The notes beneath the pieces are model-generated. The model did not search any database and was not told where the DNA came from. It was given only the letters and a program-made list of their open reading frames with translations. Shown in pieces: positions 24,398 to 33,111 of a DNA stretch of 64,000 nucleotides; the stretch's first letter is position 1, and each line of letters starts with the position of its first letter. Source of the DNA: JBBDLF01 sp040879025 (GTDB lineage: Bacteria > Pseudomonadota > Gammaproteobacteria > Pseudomonadales > Pseudohongiellaceae); the NCBI GenBank assembly GCA_040879025.1, contig JBBDLF010000022.1:42420-106419 (forward strand), written 5' to 3'. The position numbers were made by a program, and so were the translations under genes.

Positions 24398-27274
24398 CTA
24401 TATGGAGGGTCTCTGCAACACGCCTCGAACATACTCCCCGGTAAAAGACCCCTTGACGCGAGCAACGTCCTCCGGCGTCCCCTCGGCAATAATCTTCCCG
24501 CCACCGGACCCACCCTCCGGCCCCAGATCCACAATCCAGTCGGCAGTCTTTATAACATCCAGATTATGTTCGATAACGACAATGGTATTGCCCTGGTTCC
24601 GCAGGTGATGCAACACGCTCAACAGTTGGCGGATGTCATGAAAGTGCAGCCCGGTAGTCGGCTCATCCAATATGTACAGGGTCTTTCCGGTATCCCGCTT
24701 CGATAGCTCACGGGACAACTTGACCCGCTGGGCTTCCCCGCCCGACAACGTGGTCGCCGACTGTCCCAGCGAAATGTACGACAGTCCCACGTCCATCAAC
24801 GTCTGCAATTTTCGCGCAATGGCCGGTACCGGGTCGAAGAATTGCCGCGCATCCTCCACAGTCATGTCCAGCACTTCGCAAATGTTCTTGTCCTTGTACT
24901 TGACTTCCAGAGTCTCCCTGTTGTAACGCCGGCCGCGACAGACGTCGCAGGCCACATAAACGTCCGGTAAAAAATGCATTTCCACCTTGACCACGCCATC
25001 GCCCTGGCAGGCTTCACAGCGGCCGCCTTTGACGTTGAAGCTGAAGCGCCCGGGTTTGTAGCCACGAGTGCGGGATTCGTGGGTGCCGGAGAACAGGTCG
25101 CGAATCGGGGTGAAGATGCCGGTGTAGGTGGCGGGATTTGAGCGGGGGGTCCGTCCGATTGGACTCTGGTCTATGTCGACTACCTTGTCCAGCAGATCCA
25201 GGCCTTCAATTGATTCGTACGGTGCCGCGTCGAGAGTGGTGGCCTTGTTGAGTCTGGTTGCGCACAGTGGGTAGAGCGTTGTGTTGATCAGCGTGGATTT
25301 GCCGGAACCGGATACGCCGGTGACGCAGGTGAACAGCCCCAAGGGTATTTTCAGGTTCACGCACTGAAGATTATTACCCGTGGCACCTTTCAATTCCAGA
25401 GACTGGCCTTTTTTCGGCGGGTTTCGTTGTTCCGGTATAGCAATTTCCTCTTTACGCGAGAGATATTTGCCGGTTATTGATTCCGGGGCCTTGATCAGAT
25501 CCTTCACCTTGCCCTGGGCGACTATTCTTCCGCCATGCACGCCGGCGCCAGGGCCGATATCGATCACATGGTCCGCGGCACGGATGGCCTCTTCGTCGTG
25601 TTCCACCACAATCACCGTGTTACCCAGATCACGTAAATGGAACAAGGTGTTTAAAAGTCGTGCATTGTCGCGCTGGTGCAGGCCGATTGAGGGCTCATCA
25701 AGAATATACATCACACCCACCAGGCCGGCACCGATCTGTGAAGCCAGGCGGATACGCTGGGCTTCTCCGCCGGACAGCGTTTCCGCGCTACGGCTCAGAG
25801 TAAGGTAGTTAAGCCCCACGTCCACCAGAAACTGCAGACGGCTCTGAAGTTCCTTCAGAATCTTTTCCGCGATTTTGGCGCGTTTGCCGGCGAGTTTGAG
25901 CTTCTGAAAGTATTCGGCCGACGCGGCCACGGTCATTTCGGTGATGGTGGGGAGGTTCTTGCCTTTCACCAGCACATACCGCGCATCCCGCTTTAGCCGG
26001 GTGCCGTGGCATTCAGGGCAGGATTGGGAGCTCAGGTATTTGGCCAGGTCCTCCCGCACCATTGAGGATTCGGTTTCGCGGTAACGGCGTTCCATATTAG
26101 GGAGGATGCCTTCGAAGCGATGGGTACGCACCACACTGTCGCCGCGGTCGTTAACAAAGTGAAAATCGATGACTTCGGAACCGCTGCCGTGCAGCACGAC
26201 TTGTCGGTATTTCTTCGCCAGTTTGCCAAAAGGCTTTTCCAGGTCGAAGCCGTAGTGGTGAGCCAACGATTCCAGCATCTGGAAATAGTAAAAGTTGCGT
26301 CGGTCCCAGCCGCGGACTGCGCCTTCGGCCAGGGCCAGGCTCTCGTCGACGATAATCCGGTTTTCGTCAAAAAACTGCTTTACTCCCAGACCATCACAGG
26401 TGCCACAGGCGCCGGCGGGATTGTTGAACGAAAACAGTCGCGGTTCCAGTTCCGAAATACTGTGGCCGCATTCGGGGCAGGCAAAGCGGGAGGAGAACAC
26501 CATGTCACCGAGTGCGGCCGGCCGGGTTTTGCGGCTGGGCTTTTTCGCGCCGGTCTCCTCTCCCATGAAGCTGACCATCGCCAGACCATCGGCCAGGTTC
26601 AAGGCAGTCTCGAAGCTTTCCGCCAGTCTCTGTTCCAGGCCGGGCTTGATTTTCAGGCGATCTACAACCACCTCAATGGTGTGCTTTTTGTTCTTCTCGA
26701 GATTCGGCGGGTATTCGATTTCACAGACCAGGCCGTCCACACGCGCACGGATAAAGCCGCTGGTCTTCAACTCATTGAATACGTGCAGGTGTTCGCCCTT
26801 GCGTTCCCGGATGATCGGCGCCAGGATCATCACGCGGCTGTCGGCCGGTAGCTGCATCACCTGGTCCACCATCTGACTCACCGTCTGGGCTTCCAGTTTG
26901 AGGTTGTGGTCAGGGCAGTGCGGCTCGCCCACCCGGGCGAACAACAATCGCAGGTAGTCGTAGATTTCCGTAATGGTGCCGACTGTGGAGCGAGGATTGT
27001 GGGAGGTGGACTTCTGTTCAATGGAAATCGCCGGCGACAGCCCTTCAATATGATCCATATCGGGCTTTTCCATCATCGACAGGAACTGGCGGGCATAGGT
27101 GGAGAGCGACTCCACGTAACGGCGCTGGCCTTCGGCATAAAGCGTATCAAACGCCAGGGACGATTTGCCGGAGCCCGACAGGCCGGTGATGACCACCAGT
27201 TTGTCGCGCGGAATGCTGACGTTGATATTTTTCAGGTTGTGGGTGCGGGCGCCCCTGACCAGTATAGTGTCCAT
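24398..27274 (-). CDS. uvrA: Excinuclease ABC subunit A
   Basis: 958 residues, normal length. UvrA is the damage-recognition ATPase of nucleotide excision repair and loads UvrB. The start MDTILVRGARTHNLKN at 27274 matches the universal N-terminus; an upstream extension to 27382 lacks similarity. Both ATPase modules are visible (GLSGSGKSSLAFDTLY, GVSGSGKSTLI, two LSGGEAQR signatures, DEPSIGLHQRDN, DEPTTGLHFHD), together with zinc modules CPECGHSI...CGTCDG and CEACQGDG...CDVCRGR. ssb is divergent with a 268-base shared upstream region, a common arrangement. I could not find a convincing LexA box there. Confidence 0.98.
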   Translation of the reverse strand: MDTILVRGARTHNLKNINVSIPRDKLVVITGLSGSGKSSLAFDTLYAEGQRRYVESLSTYARQFLSMMEKPDMDHIEGLSPAISIEQKSTSHNPRSTVGTITEIYDYLRLLFARVGEPHCPDHNLKLEAQTVSQMVDQVMQLPADSRVMILAPIIRERKGEHLHVFNELKTSGFIRARVDGLVCEIEYPPNLEKNKKHTIEVVVDRLKIKPGLEQRLAESFETALNLADGLAMVSFMGEETGAKKPSRKTRPAALGDMVFSSRFACPECGHSISELEPRLFSFNNPAGACGTCDGLGVKQFFDENRIIVDESLALAEGAVRGWDRRNFYYFQMLESLAHHYGFDLEKPFGKLAKKYRQVVLHGSGSEVIDFHFVNDRGDSVVRTHRFEGILPNMERRYRETESSMVREDLAKYLSSQSCPECHGTRLKRDARYVLVKGKNLPTITEMTVAASAEYFQKLKLAGKRAKIAEKILKELQSRLQFLVDVGLNYLTLSRSAETLSGGEAQRIRLASQIGAGLVGVMYILDEPSIGLHQRDNARLLNTLFHLRDLGNTVIVVEHDEEAIRAADHVIDIGPGAGVHGGRIVAQGKVKDLIKAPESITGKYLSRKEEIAIPEQRNPPKKGQSLELKGATGNNLQCVNLKIPLGLFTCVTGVSGSGKSTLINTTLYPLCATRLNKATTLDAAPYESIEGLDLLDKVVDIDQSPIGRTPRSNPATYTGIFTPIRDLFSGTHESRTRGYKPGRFSFNVKGGRCEACQGDGVVKVEMHFLPDVYVACDVCRGRRYNRETLEVKYKDKNICEVLDMTVEDARQFFDPVPAIARKLQTLMDVGLSYISLGQSATTLSGGEAQRVKLSRELSKRDTGKTLYILDEPTTGLHFHDIRQLLSVLHHLRNQGNTIVVIEHNLDVIKTADWIVDLGPEGGSGGGKIIAEGTPEDVARVKGSFTGEYVRGVLQRPSI

Positions 27275-27542
27275 GGAATACTTCGTTCCTCGAGATGCGG
27301 CAAAGCCGGCCATTATCGTTAATATGAGTGCTTGCAGTAAAGCACTGTGGTGAAGGCGGGAGGGCCGATGTGCCGTAAGCATGTTGGCAAAAGTAGCCGA
27401 TGGAGTCCGCGAAACCGGTTAAGACCGAGTGGCGGTTGCTAATATGACAGTAAACTTTCTATTGCACATAGGCTTGGTATAAACTTACAGCCGAATGCAA
27501 CACGGTGAAATTAGACGGTAGACAAAGATTCTGGAGGGTAAT

Positions 27543-28064
27543 GTGGCTAGCAGAGGTGTGAACAAGGTTATTCTGGTTGGTAACTGCGGGGGCGACCCCG
27601 AAACCCGCTATATGCCCAACGGCAATGCGGTAGCCAATGTAACCCTCGCCACCAGTGATACCTGGAAAGACAAAACATCAGGGGAGAATGTTGAGCGCAC
27701 GGAGTGGCACAGAATCGTATTTTTCAACCGCCTTGCCGAGATTGTTGGTGAATACGTGCGCAAGGGTTCAAAGCTGTATATCGAAGGGCGCCTGCAGACC
27801 CGCTCATGGGAACAGGATGGCGTGAAGCGCTATACCACAGAGGTCATCGCCAACGAGATGCAAATGCTGGATTCCCGCGGCAGCCAGGGTGGTCAAGGCC
27901 AGGGTGGTCAAGGCCAGGGCGGTCAAGGCCAGGGCGGGGGACGGTCCGACAACAATTACGGCGGCGAGAAGCCGGCTGCTCCGGCCGCAGCGGCCGCAGC
28001 GGCGCAGTCATCCGGCTCACAGGCACCGGATTTCGACAATTTCGACGATGACATCCCGTTTTAG
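27543..28064 (+). CDS. ssb: Single-stranded DNA-binding protein
   Basis: 173 residues from GTG 27543, preceded by GGAGG 5 bases upstream. The N-terminal OB-fold (MASRGVNKVILVGNCG, NVTLATSD, TEWHRIVFF, YIEGRLQTRSW) binds ssDNA; the acidic tip DDDIPF recruits repair and replication partners. The linker is a Gly/Gln repeat encoded by three tandem 15-bp units, followed by an Ala-rich stretch. It sits divergently to uvrA, the usual gammaproteobacterial layout. Confidence 0.98.
   Translation: MASRGVNKVILVGNCGGDPETRYMPNGNAVANVTLATSDTWKDKTSGENVERTEWHRIVFFNRLAEIVGEYVRKGSKLYIEGRLQTRSWEQDGVKRYTTEVIANEMQMLDSRGSQGGQGQGGQGQGGQGQGGGRSDNNYGGEKPAAPAAAAAAAQSSGSQAPDFDNFDDDIPF
27891..27935 (+). repeat. Three tandem 15-bp repeats in the ssb linker
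   Basis: Three nearly identical copies of GGTCAAGGCCAGGGT/C at 27891-27905, 27906-27920 and 27921-27935 encode repeated GQGQG-type units in the disordered SSB linker. The in-frame 15-bp period allows length changes by slippage without breaking the acidic tip. Confidence 0.85.
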
Positions 28065-28201
28065 GGAATCCTCGAGTTCCAGTTCTTACCTTTCCAATCG
28101 CCCGTTGGTCCAGCCAGGGCGTTACCAGGCCCGCGGTGTCTTCCGACGGCGAGGCTGGTGTTGGTGATTTGTTCTGGCGGGCCGGCAATCTGGCGAGCAT
28201 T

Positions 28202-29143
28202 GTGAAACTATTACTGACAGGTGCGGAAAGCCCAACAGCGAAAGCGCTGGGAGAACTATTGCGGCAACGGGACATCCCCTTTGTGTCTTTGTCGGCGGCT
28301 GATCTCGATGCGGCTGATACCAACCAGGCGGCAAAAATCGTGTCGTCACATAAACCCGACCAGGTAGTGAACCTGGCCGCCTTCGAACAGGGCAGTCAAC
28401 ATGCGCTGTTCAACGCCCGAAAATTCGAAACCGAATGCCGGCGTCTGAATACACAACTGATCACCACGCTTGCCCTCACCTGTACGAAATTGGACCTGCC
28501 CCTGTTGCAGTTGTCGAGTTGCTATGTGTTCGACGGTGAGAAAAAACTTGGCTACAACGAACTCGATGAGCCCAATCCCCAGGGAGTGTACGGCAGGACG
28601 TTGCTGGCCGGCGAAACCGCCTTGCAAAAATATGATCGCCACGTGCTGATACGTGGTGGCTGGCTTTTCGGTCCCGGTCAGGATGAACAGGTCAGACACT
28701 GGATAGACGAGGCGCGGCGCCTTGACGGAACCCTCACAGTCGGTCGCCGACGCTTCAGTCCCACGCCAACCGAAGACCTGGCGCGGGTGATTCTTGCGGT
28801 TTGCCTGCAGGTGGATTGCGGAGCCAATGTGTGGGGGACCTATCACTACTGCGGACTGGAAACCAAAAAAGAAAGTGAATTTGTTCAGCAGGTGCTGAAA
28901 TACGCGGCTCAGCATGACGAGACGATTTACCAGATGCTGGAAAACATCAGCATCAGCGAAAAAGCGGTGCGGGCACCGGAAATCACCAATTCCACCCTGT
29001 CCAGCAAAAAAATCTTTGATACCTTCGGCATCAAGCAGCGGTCCTGGCACGGCAGCCTTCAACACACAATCAAGACACTTTACCAGGACCGGAAATCCGG
29101 AGACGAGTCGGTTATGGCGCAATCTCGCGGCATCGGTGGCTGA
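28202..29143 (+). CDS. RmlD-like NAD(P)-binding sugar-nucleotide reductase homologue, catalytic Lys missing
   Basis: 313 residues from GTG 28202, where the Rossmann start KLLLTGAESPTAKAL begins; frames extending upstream look unrelated. The fold follows dTDP-4-dehydrorhamnose reductase (RmlD): VNLAA, SSCYVFDGEK in place of STDYVFDG, and VYGRTLLAGE in place of the usual YGxxK active-site motif. The Lys of YxxxK is Leu here, and the Asp of the STD motif is Cys, so the classical reductase chemistry is doubtful. It may be a regulatory or binding paralogue, as seen in other RmlD-like proteins. No rhamnose-synthesis genes are near. It lies between ssb and moeA. Confidence 0.78.
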   Translation: MKLLLTGAESPTAKALGELLRQRDIPFVSLSAADLDAADTNQAAKIVSSHKPDQVVNLAAFEQGSQHALFNARKFETECRRLNTQLITTLALTCTKLDLPLLQLSSCYVFDGEKKLGYNELDEPNPQGVYGRTLLAGETALQKYDRHVLIRGGWLFGPGQDEQVRHWIDEARRLDGTLTVGRRRFSPTPTEDLARVILAVCLQVDCGANVWGTYHYCGLETKKESEFVQQVLKYAAQHDETIYQMLENISISEKAVRAPEITNSTLSSKKIFDTFGIKQRSWHGSLQHTIKTLYQDRKSGDESVMAQSRGIGG

Positions 29144-29176
29144 CAAGTCCCTTGCCTCACACGTTATAATCCTCCA

Positions 29177-30412
29177 ATGACAGCCTTGACACCTCTGACC
29201 CCTATAGCAGCGGGCCTGCAACAACTGTTGCAGCGCCTGGAGCCGATTGACCAGTCTGAGGTGGTGCCGCTGCTTGGTGCCTGCGGCCGCGTGTTGGCTG
29301 ATTCAATCCAGTCTCACGTCAATGTTCCTCCTGCTGATAACAGCGCGATGGACGGCTATGCGCTGCGTTGTGCCGACGTCTCAGCGGCGGGGAATATGTT
29401 GCCTGTGTCCCAGCGTATTGCCGCGGGGTGTGCCGGGACACCGTTGCAGCCTGGAACCGCCGCCCGAATTTTTACCGGGGCTCCCCTGCCGGAGGGTGCT
29501 GACGCTGTGGTGATGCAGGAGAACTGTGAAGCCTATAAGGATACCGTTAAAGTCATCAAGGCGCCGAACAGGGGCGAGAACATCCGCCGCACCGGTGAGG
29601 ATATCACGGCGGGCACCACGCTGCTGTCCCGCGGTCACCGGCTGATGCGGCAGGAAATCGGCATACTGGCTGCCTGCGGGATTGCCGAGATCACCGTTTT
29701 TCGTCCGCTCCGGGTGGCAGTATTGACCACCGGCGATGAACTGGTGGTTCCCGGGAATCCACTCAAGGCAGGCCAGATTTACAATTCCAACTTTTATACG
29801 GTGGCCTCCCTGCTTGCCGGTCTCGGTATGGTACCCATTGATTGCGGTATTGTGCCTGATGACCCGGCCAGTACCGAAAAGGCGCTGCGTGACGCGGCGG
29901 CACGGGCTGATTGCGTCATCACCAGCGGTGGCGTGTCGGTTGGCGAGGAAGATCATGTCAGAAACGCCGTCAGTAATTCGGGTTCTCTGGAACTGTGGAG
30001 ACTGGCGATCAAGCCCGGGAAACCGTTTGCATTTGGCATGCTGGGGGAGGGAAACAGTGCCATCCCGTTCTTCGGACTCCCCGGCAATCCAGTCTCCGCG
30101 TTCGTCACTTTTGTACTGGTGGTTCGTCCCTGCCTCCTGCACAGAATGGGGGCCAACATGACCGTGCCCCGGTCTTATCCTGTCACAGCGGGGTTTTCCT
30201 TGCCTCAAACCGGGGAGCGGCAGGAATACCTGCGGGTGACGATGAGCCCCGATAACGGTGGAAGACCCCGGCTCTTGCCCTATAATAGCCAAAGTTCAGG
30301 TGTGGTTTCTTCACTTGCCGCGGCTGACGGTCTGGCGGTGGTTGCCCCGTTCAGTGAGGTGAAACCAGGACAGGCCCTGGAGTTCATTCCATTCTCCGAA
30401 CTTGTGAACTGA
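29177..30412 (+). CDS. moeA: Molybdopterin molybdenumtransferase
   Basis: 411 residues. MoeA inserts molybdate into adenylylated molybdopterin. Motifs include DNSAMDGYAL near residue 55, FTGAPLPEGADAVVMQE near 98, the MoCF-biosynthesis domain with VLTTGDELV, GQIYNSN, TSGGVSVGEEDHV and FGLPGNPVSAFV. C-terminal domain IV ends near EFIPFSEL. It supplies the cofactor needed by the PaoABC-like operon at 6.7-10.7 kb, though the two are far apart. It is followed after 2 bases by a lipoprotein gene, suggesting cotranscription. Confidence 0.97.
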   Translation: MTALTPLTPIAAGLQQLLQRLEPIDQSEVVPLLGACGRVLADSIQSHVNVPPADNSAMDGYALRCADVSAAGNMLPVSQRIAAGCAGTPLQPGTAARIFTGAPLPEGADAVVMQENCEAYKDTVKVIKAPNRGENIRRTGEDITAGTTLLSRGHRLMRQEIGILAACGIAEITVFRPLRVAVLTTGDELVVPGNPLKAGQIYNSNFYTVASLLAGLGMVPIDCGIVPDDPASTEKALRDAAARADCVITSGGVSVGEEDHVRNAVSNSGSLELWRLAIKPGKPFAFGMLGEGNSAIPFFGLPGNPVSAFVTFVLVVRPCLLHRMGANMTVPRSYPVTAGFSLPQTGERQEYLRVTMSPDNGGRPRLLPYNSQSSGVVSSLAAADGLAVVAPFSEVKPGQALEFIPFSELVN

Positions 30413-30414
30413 CC

Positions 30415-31173
30415 ATGTATACGATTTTGACCCGTCTCCGTAACCCGGCGCTCCTGTTGACGGCCTTGCTGGCCGCCTGTCAGCCTGTCCGAAACGTGCC
30501 TGAACGCAGTGAGGAGGCGCGGATTGAATCAGAACAAACGACGACGGTCGCGACGGAAGAGGTGGAGGATTCAGCCTGGGAACAGGAATTTCAGCGTCAG
30601 CGCATTATCGGTGATTTGCTGTATGACGCGCTGAGGGCGATGGATGAGGATAGACTGCTGACTCCGGCGGATAATAACGCCCATTCCCGTTACCAGCGGG
30701 TGCTGGCGTATGACCCGGACAATGCGCTCGCGCTTGAAGGTGTGAGCAATATCGTCACGCGTTATATCGAACTGGCGGAGGATGCCAGCCGACAAGGTCG
30801 TTTTGAGGCCGGTCTGGATTATCTCGAGCGCGCCCGTTTTGTCGATCACGATCATCCCGCTATCGATCCGGCATGGCAGACCTTGCAGGATGAGATGAAC
30901 TCCTCCGACCTGTTTTTCGACCTCGACAGGGATGAATTGCGAAGGCGGTCCGCGTTAATACAGGAAGAACTTGCCAACATTGCGGAACAGGCTCGCGAGC
31001 ACGAGGCCTTTTTTCTGATTACCGCACCCAGTGACGCGCAGGCCAGATGGATTTTTGGTGTCATGCGCGAGGCGGTGGAAGGGTATCGTCTGCGCGGCAA
31101 TATAGAACTGGGGGCGCGTGCCACGGTGCGATTGCGCATGCCCGAAAACACAAACCTCGAGGCCCGGTCCTGA
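30415..31173 (+). CDS. Lipoprotein with TPR-like region
   Basis: 252 residues. The signal sequence ends in lipobox LLAAC, so the mature protein is lipid-anchored. Residues about 55-150 look like two or three tetratricopeptide-like helical hairpins (RYQRVLAYDPDNALALEGV, GRFEAGLDYLERARFVDHDHPAI). The C-terminal part, ending in ARATVRLRMPEN, is beta-rich. No family name recognised. It begins 2 bases after moeA and ends 11 bases before the DUF2333 gene, so it may work with the latter in the envelope. Confidence 0.82.
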   Translation: MYTILTRLRNPALLLTALLAACQPVRNVPERSEEARIESEQTTTVATEEVEDSAWEQEFQRQRIIGDLLYDALRAMDEDRLLTPADNNAHSRYQRVLAYDPDNALALEGVSNIVTRYIELAEDASRQGRFEAGLDYLERARFVDHDHPAIDPAWQTLQDEMNSSDLFFDLDRDELRRRSALIQEELANIAEQAREHEAFFLITAPSDAQARWIFGVMREAVEGYRLRGNIELGARATVRLRMPENTNLEARS

Positions 31174-31184
31174 AGCTTCCGATT

Positions 31185-32210
31185 ATGGTATTTGACAAAC
31201 TTAAAGGTCGTTTACCCACCCTTGGCCGGTCCGGACTTTCGCTGGTTGTCATCGTACTGGCTATTCTGGCGATCGTGATACTGGTGCTGGGAATGTACTG
31301 GAGCATGGAACCCGGTGAATTCAACCTCAGTGCCAATACGCAGGACAAACTCGCGGTCACCAGCAGTGACTATGTCGTGGGCAGCGCTACCATCGCGGCA
31401 CTGATTCGGGTGGGGGAAACATTGCTGGACAAGCCGGGCGGCTATATCAGTAACGATGTCATGCCGCCCGGGCTTTACCTGGACAATATGCCCAATTGGG
31501 AGTTCGGCGCGCTGGTGCAGGTTCGGGATCTGGCACGGGCATTCCGCGAATACTTCAGTCGGTCGCAATCCCAGTCGCGGGAAAACCCGGACCTGATTGT
31601 CGCCGAGCCCAATTTTCATATGGACAGTGAGCGCTGGATTTTCCCACGTCCGGAGAGTGAATACCGAGAAGCCACGGAGCGTCTGTATTCCTATCTGGAG
31701 GATATCGCCGACCAGGATACCGGCGATGCGCAATTCTACGCCCGTGCCGACAATCTCTCCGCGTGGCTGTTCAATGTTTCCTCACGCCTGGGGAGTCTGT
31801 CACAACGTTTGAGCGCCAGTGTCGGTCAGAGCCGCATCGATACGAACCTGGTGGGGGAGACGTCGGCCACCAGTTCGACGCCCGTAAGCAGCGAATCCCG
31901 CGTTCAGACCTCATGGTTTCAGATTGATGATGTGTTCTACCAGGCTCGGGGGGCCACTTGGGCTCTGCTGCACTTTTTGCACGCTGTGGAACAGGACTTT
32001 GCCGATGTTCTGGCGGACAAAAATGCCACCGCGAGTCTGCGCCAGATTATTCGCGAACTGGAGGCCAGCCAGCGCCCCGTCCGCTTTCCCATCATCCTCA
32101 ATGGTTCCGGTTTCGGTCTCTTCGCCAACCACTCACTGACGATGGCCAATTACGTCTCCCGCGCGAATGCCGCCATCATCGACCTGCGGACACTCCTCTC
32201 TCAAGGTTAA
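31185..32210 (+). CDS. DUF2333 family inner-membrane protein
   Basis: 341 residues from ATG 31185; the long upstream extension runs inside the preceding gene in another frame. One membrane anchor at about residues 18-40 (SLVVIVLAILAIVILVLGM) precedes a soluble, probably periplasmic domain with DKPGGYISNDVMPPG, LDNMPNWEFGAL and FSRSQSQSRE, a highly conserved pattern of DUF2333, typical of Pseudomonas-like gammaproteobacteria. Function unknown. The 3' end is followed by a nested inverted repeat. Confidence 0.87.
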   Translation: MVFDKLKGRLPTLGRSGLSLVVIVLAILAIVILVLGMYWSMEPGEFNLSANTQDKLAVTSSDYVVGSATIAALIRVGETLLDKPGGYISNDVMPPGLYLDNMPNWEFGALVQVRDLARAFREYFSRSQSQSRENPDLIVAEPNFHMDSERWIFPRPESEYREATERLYSYLEDIADQDTGDAQFYARADNLSAWLFNVSSRLGSLSQRLSASVGQSRIDTNLVGETSATSSTPVSSESRVQTSWFQIDDVFYQARGATWALLHFLHAVEQDFADVLADKNATASLRQIIRELEASQRPVRFPIILNGSGFGLFANHSLTMANYVSRANAAIIDLRTLLSQG

Positions 32211-32217
32211 ACGCGAT

Positions 32218-32295
32218 CAGGTCTTTGCTTTGTGTTGTGGGTTGTGAGGTCAGACCTGAGCCCCACAACAGACCCGACAACCCAATCAAGACCTG
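32218..32295. other. Nested inverted-repeat structure after the DUF2333 gene
   Basis: Three nested complementary arms: outer CAGGTCTT (32218-32225) with AAGACCTG (32288-32295), middle TGTTGTGGG (32233-32241) with CCCACAACA (32262-32270), and an apical palindrome AGGTCAGACCT (32247-32257). It begins 7 bases after the stop codon. There is no T-run, so it is not a standard terminator; an RNA-stabilising or regulatory structure, or a degenerate repeat of the GGTCnGACC type seen at 11.6 and 15.5 kb, are alternatives. Confidence 0.55.
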
Positions 32296-32303
32296 AGTCC
32301 ACG

Positions 32304-32320
32304 CGAATGAGAATCATTCG
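32304..32320. promoter_or_regulatory. Fur-box-like operator upstream of ppk2
   Basis: The sequence CGAATGAGAATCATTCG is an inverted repeat (CGAATGA/TCATTCG, 3-base centre) and its core AATGAGAATCATT matches the well-known Fur-box half-site pattern. It lies 24 bases before the ATG of the polyphosphate kinase gene, where a repressor would overlap the promoter or ribosome-binding region. Assignment by eye; a chance match to a short motif is possible. Confidence 0.55.
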
Positions 32321-32343
32321 CCACCGACCCTTTGGATAACGAC

Positions 32344-33111
32344 ATGTTGTATGGACTGGAAAATGAACCTGAATACCTGGATCTGCAGGTGGAGATGGTT
32401 CGCATGCAGACCTGGGTGAAGAAGAACAAGAAGCGATTGCTGGTCATCTTTGAGGGACGGGATGCGGCCGGCAAAGGAAGCACGATCATGCGCTTCGTCC
32501 GGTTCCTGAACCCCAGACATTACCGCATCGTCGCGCTGACGCGTCCCACTGAACTGGAACAGGGTCAGTGGTATTTTCAACGCTACATCAAGGAACTGCC
32601 CAATCCAGGTGAAATCGTATTTTTTGATCGAAGCTGGTATAACAGGGCTGTAGTGGAGCCGGTTATGGGATTTTGTACCCAGAAACAATACCGGTTCTTT
32701 CTTGAACAGGTCGTGCTGCTGGAGCACATGCTCAAGGAAGATCGCCTTCAACTGATCAAGTTCTGGTTCTCCATCGACGAAGAGGAGCAACAGAAACGTA
32801 TCGATGAACGCAAGATTAATCCGCTCAAGCAATGGAAACTGAGTACAGTGGATGCGCTGGCCCAGACCAAGTGGGATGAATACACCCGCTACAAGGAGAC
32901 CATGTTCGAGCAAACCTCCACCAAGGCCAATCCCTGGCTGGTGGTGCAGGGTAATGATCGCGACCGGGCTTGTCTCGAAGCCATGCGTTACGTGCTGAAC
33001 AAGGTCAAATATCCGGAGAAAGGATCCACCGGCCGCCGGCTGGAACCGGATCCGGAAATAGTCCAATTGCAGCGGGCTTACGATCTGCAAATAGAAGGGT
33101 ATTTAAAATGA
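32344..33111 (+). CDS. ppk2: Polyphosphate kinase 2
   Basis: 255 residues from ATG 32344 (an in-frame TTG 12 bases upstream is an alternative). PPK2 enzymes transfer phosphate between polyphosphate and nucleotides. Walker A FEGRDAAGKGST near residue 38, the GQWYFQRYIKELP segment, Walker B/lid FFDRSWYNRAVVEPVMGFC and the ISRPVNP-like region WKLSTVDALAQ fit the single-domain PPK2 family. The size and motifs suggest the class that uses nucleoside diphosphates, but class cannot be proven by eye. The stop overlaps the start of the GFA gene (ATGA). A Fur-box-like palindrome lies just upstream. Confidence 0.95.
   Translation: MLYGLENEPEYLDLQVEMVRMQTWVKKNKKRLLVIFEGRDAAGKGSTIMRFVRFLNPRHYRIVALTRPTELEQGQWYFQRYIKELPNPGEIVFFDRSWYNRAVVEPVMGFCTQKQYRFFLEQVVLLEHMLKEDRLQLIKFWFSIDEEEQQKRIDERKINPLKQWKLSTVDALAQTKWDEYTRYKETMFEQTSTKANPWLVVQGNDRDRACLEAMRYVLNKVKYPEKGSTGRRLEPDPEIVQLQRAYDLQIEGYLK

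Noticed and set aside
27380..27542. Possible LexA (SOS) box between uvrA and ssb, around TTGGTATAAACTTACAG
   Set aside because: The half-sites do not fit CTGT-N8-ACAG: the left side is TTGG and the spacing is off by one. Expected from gene function but not supported by the sequence.
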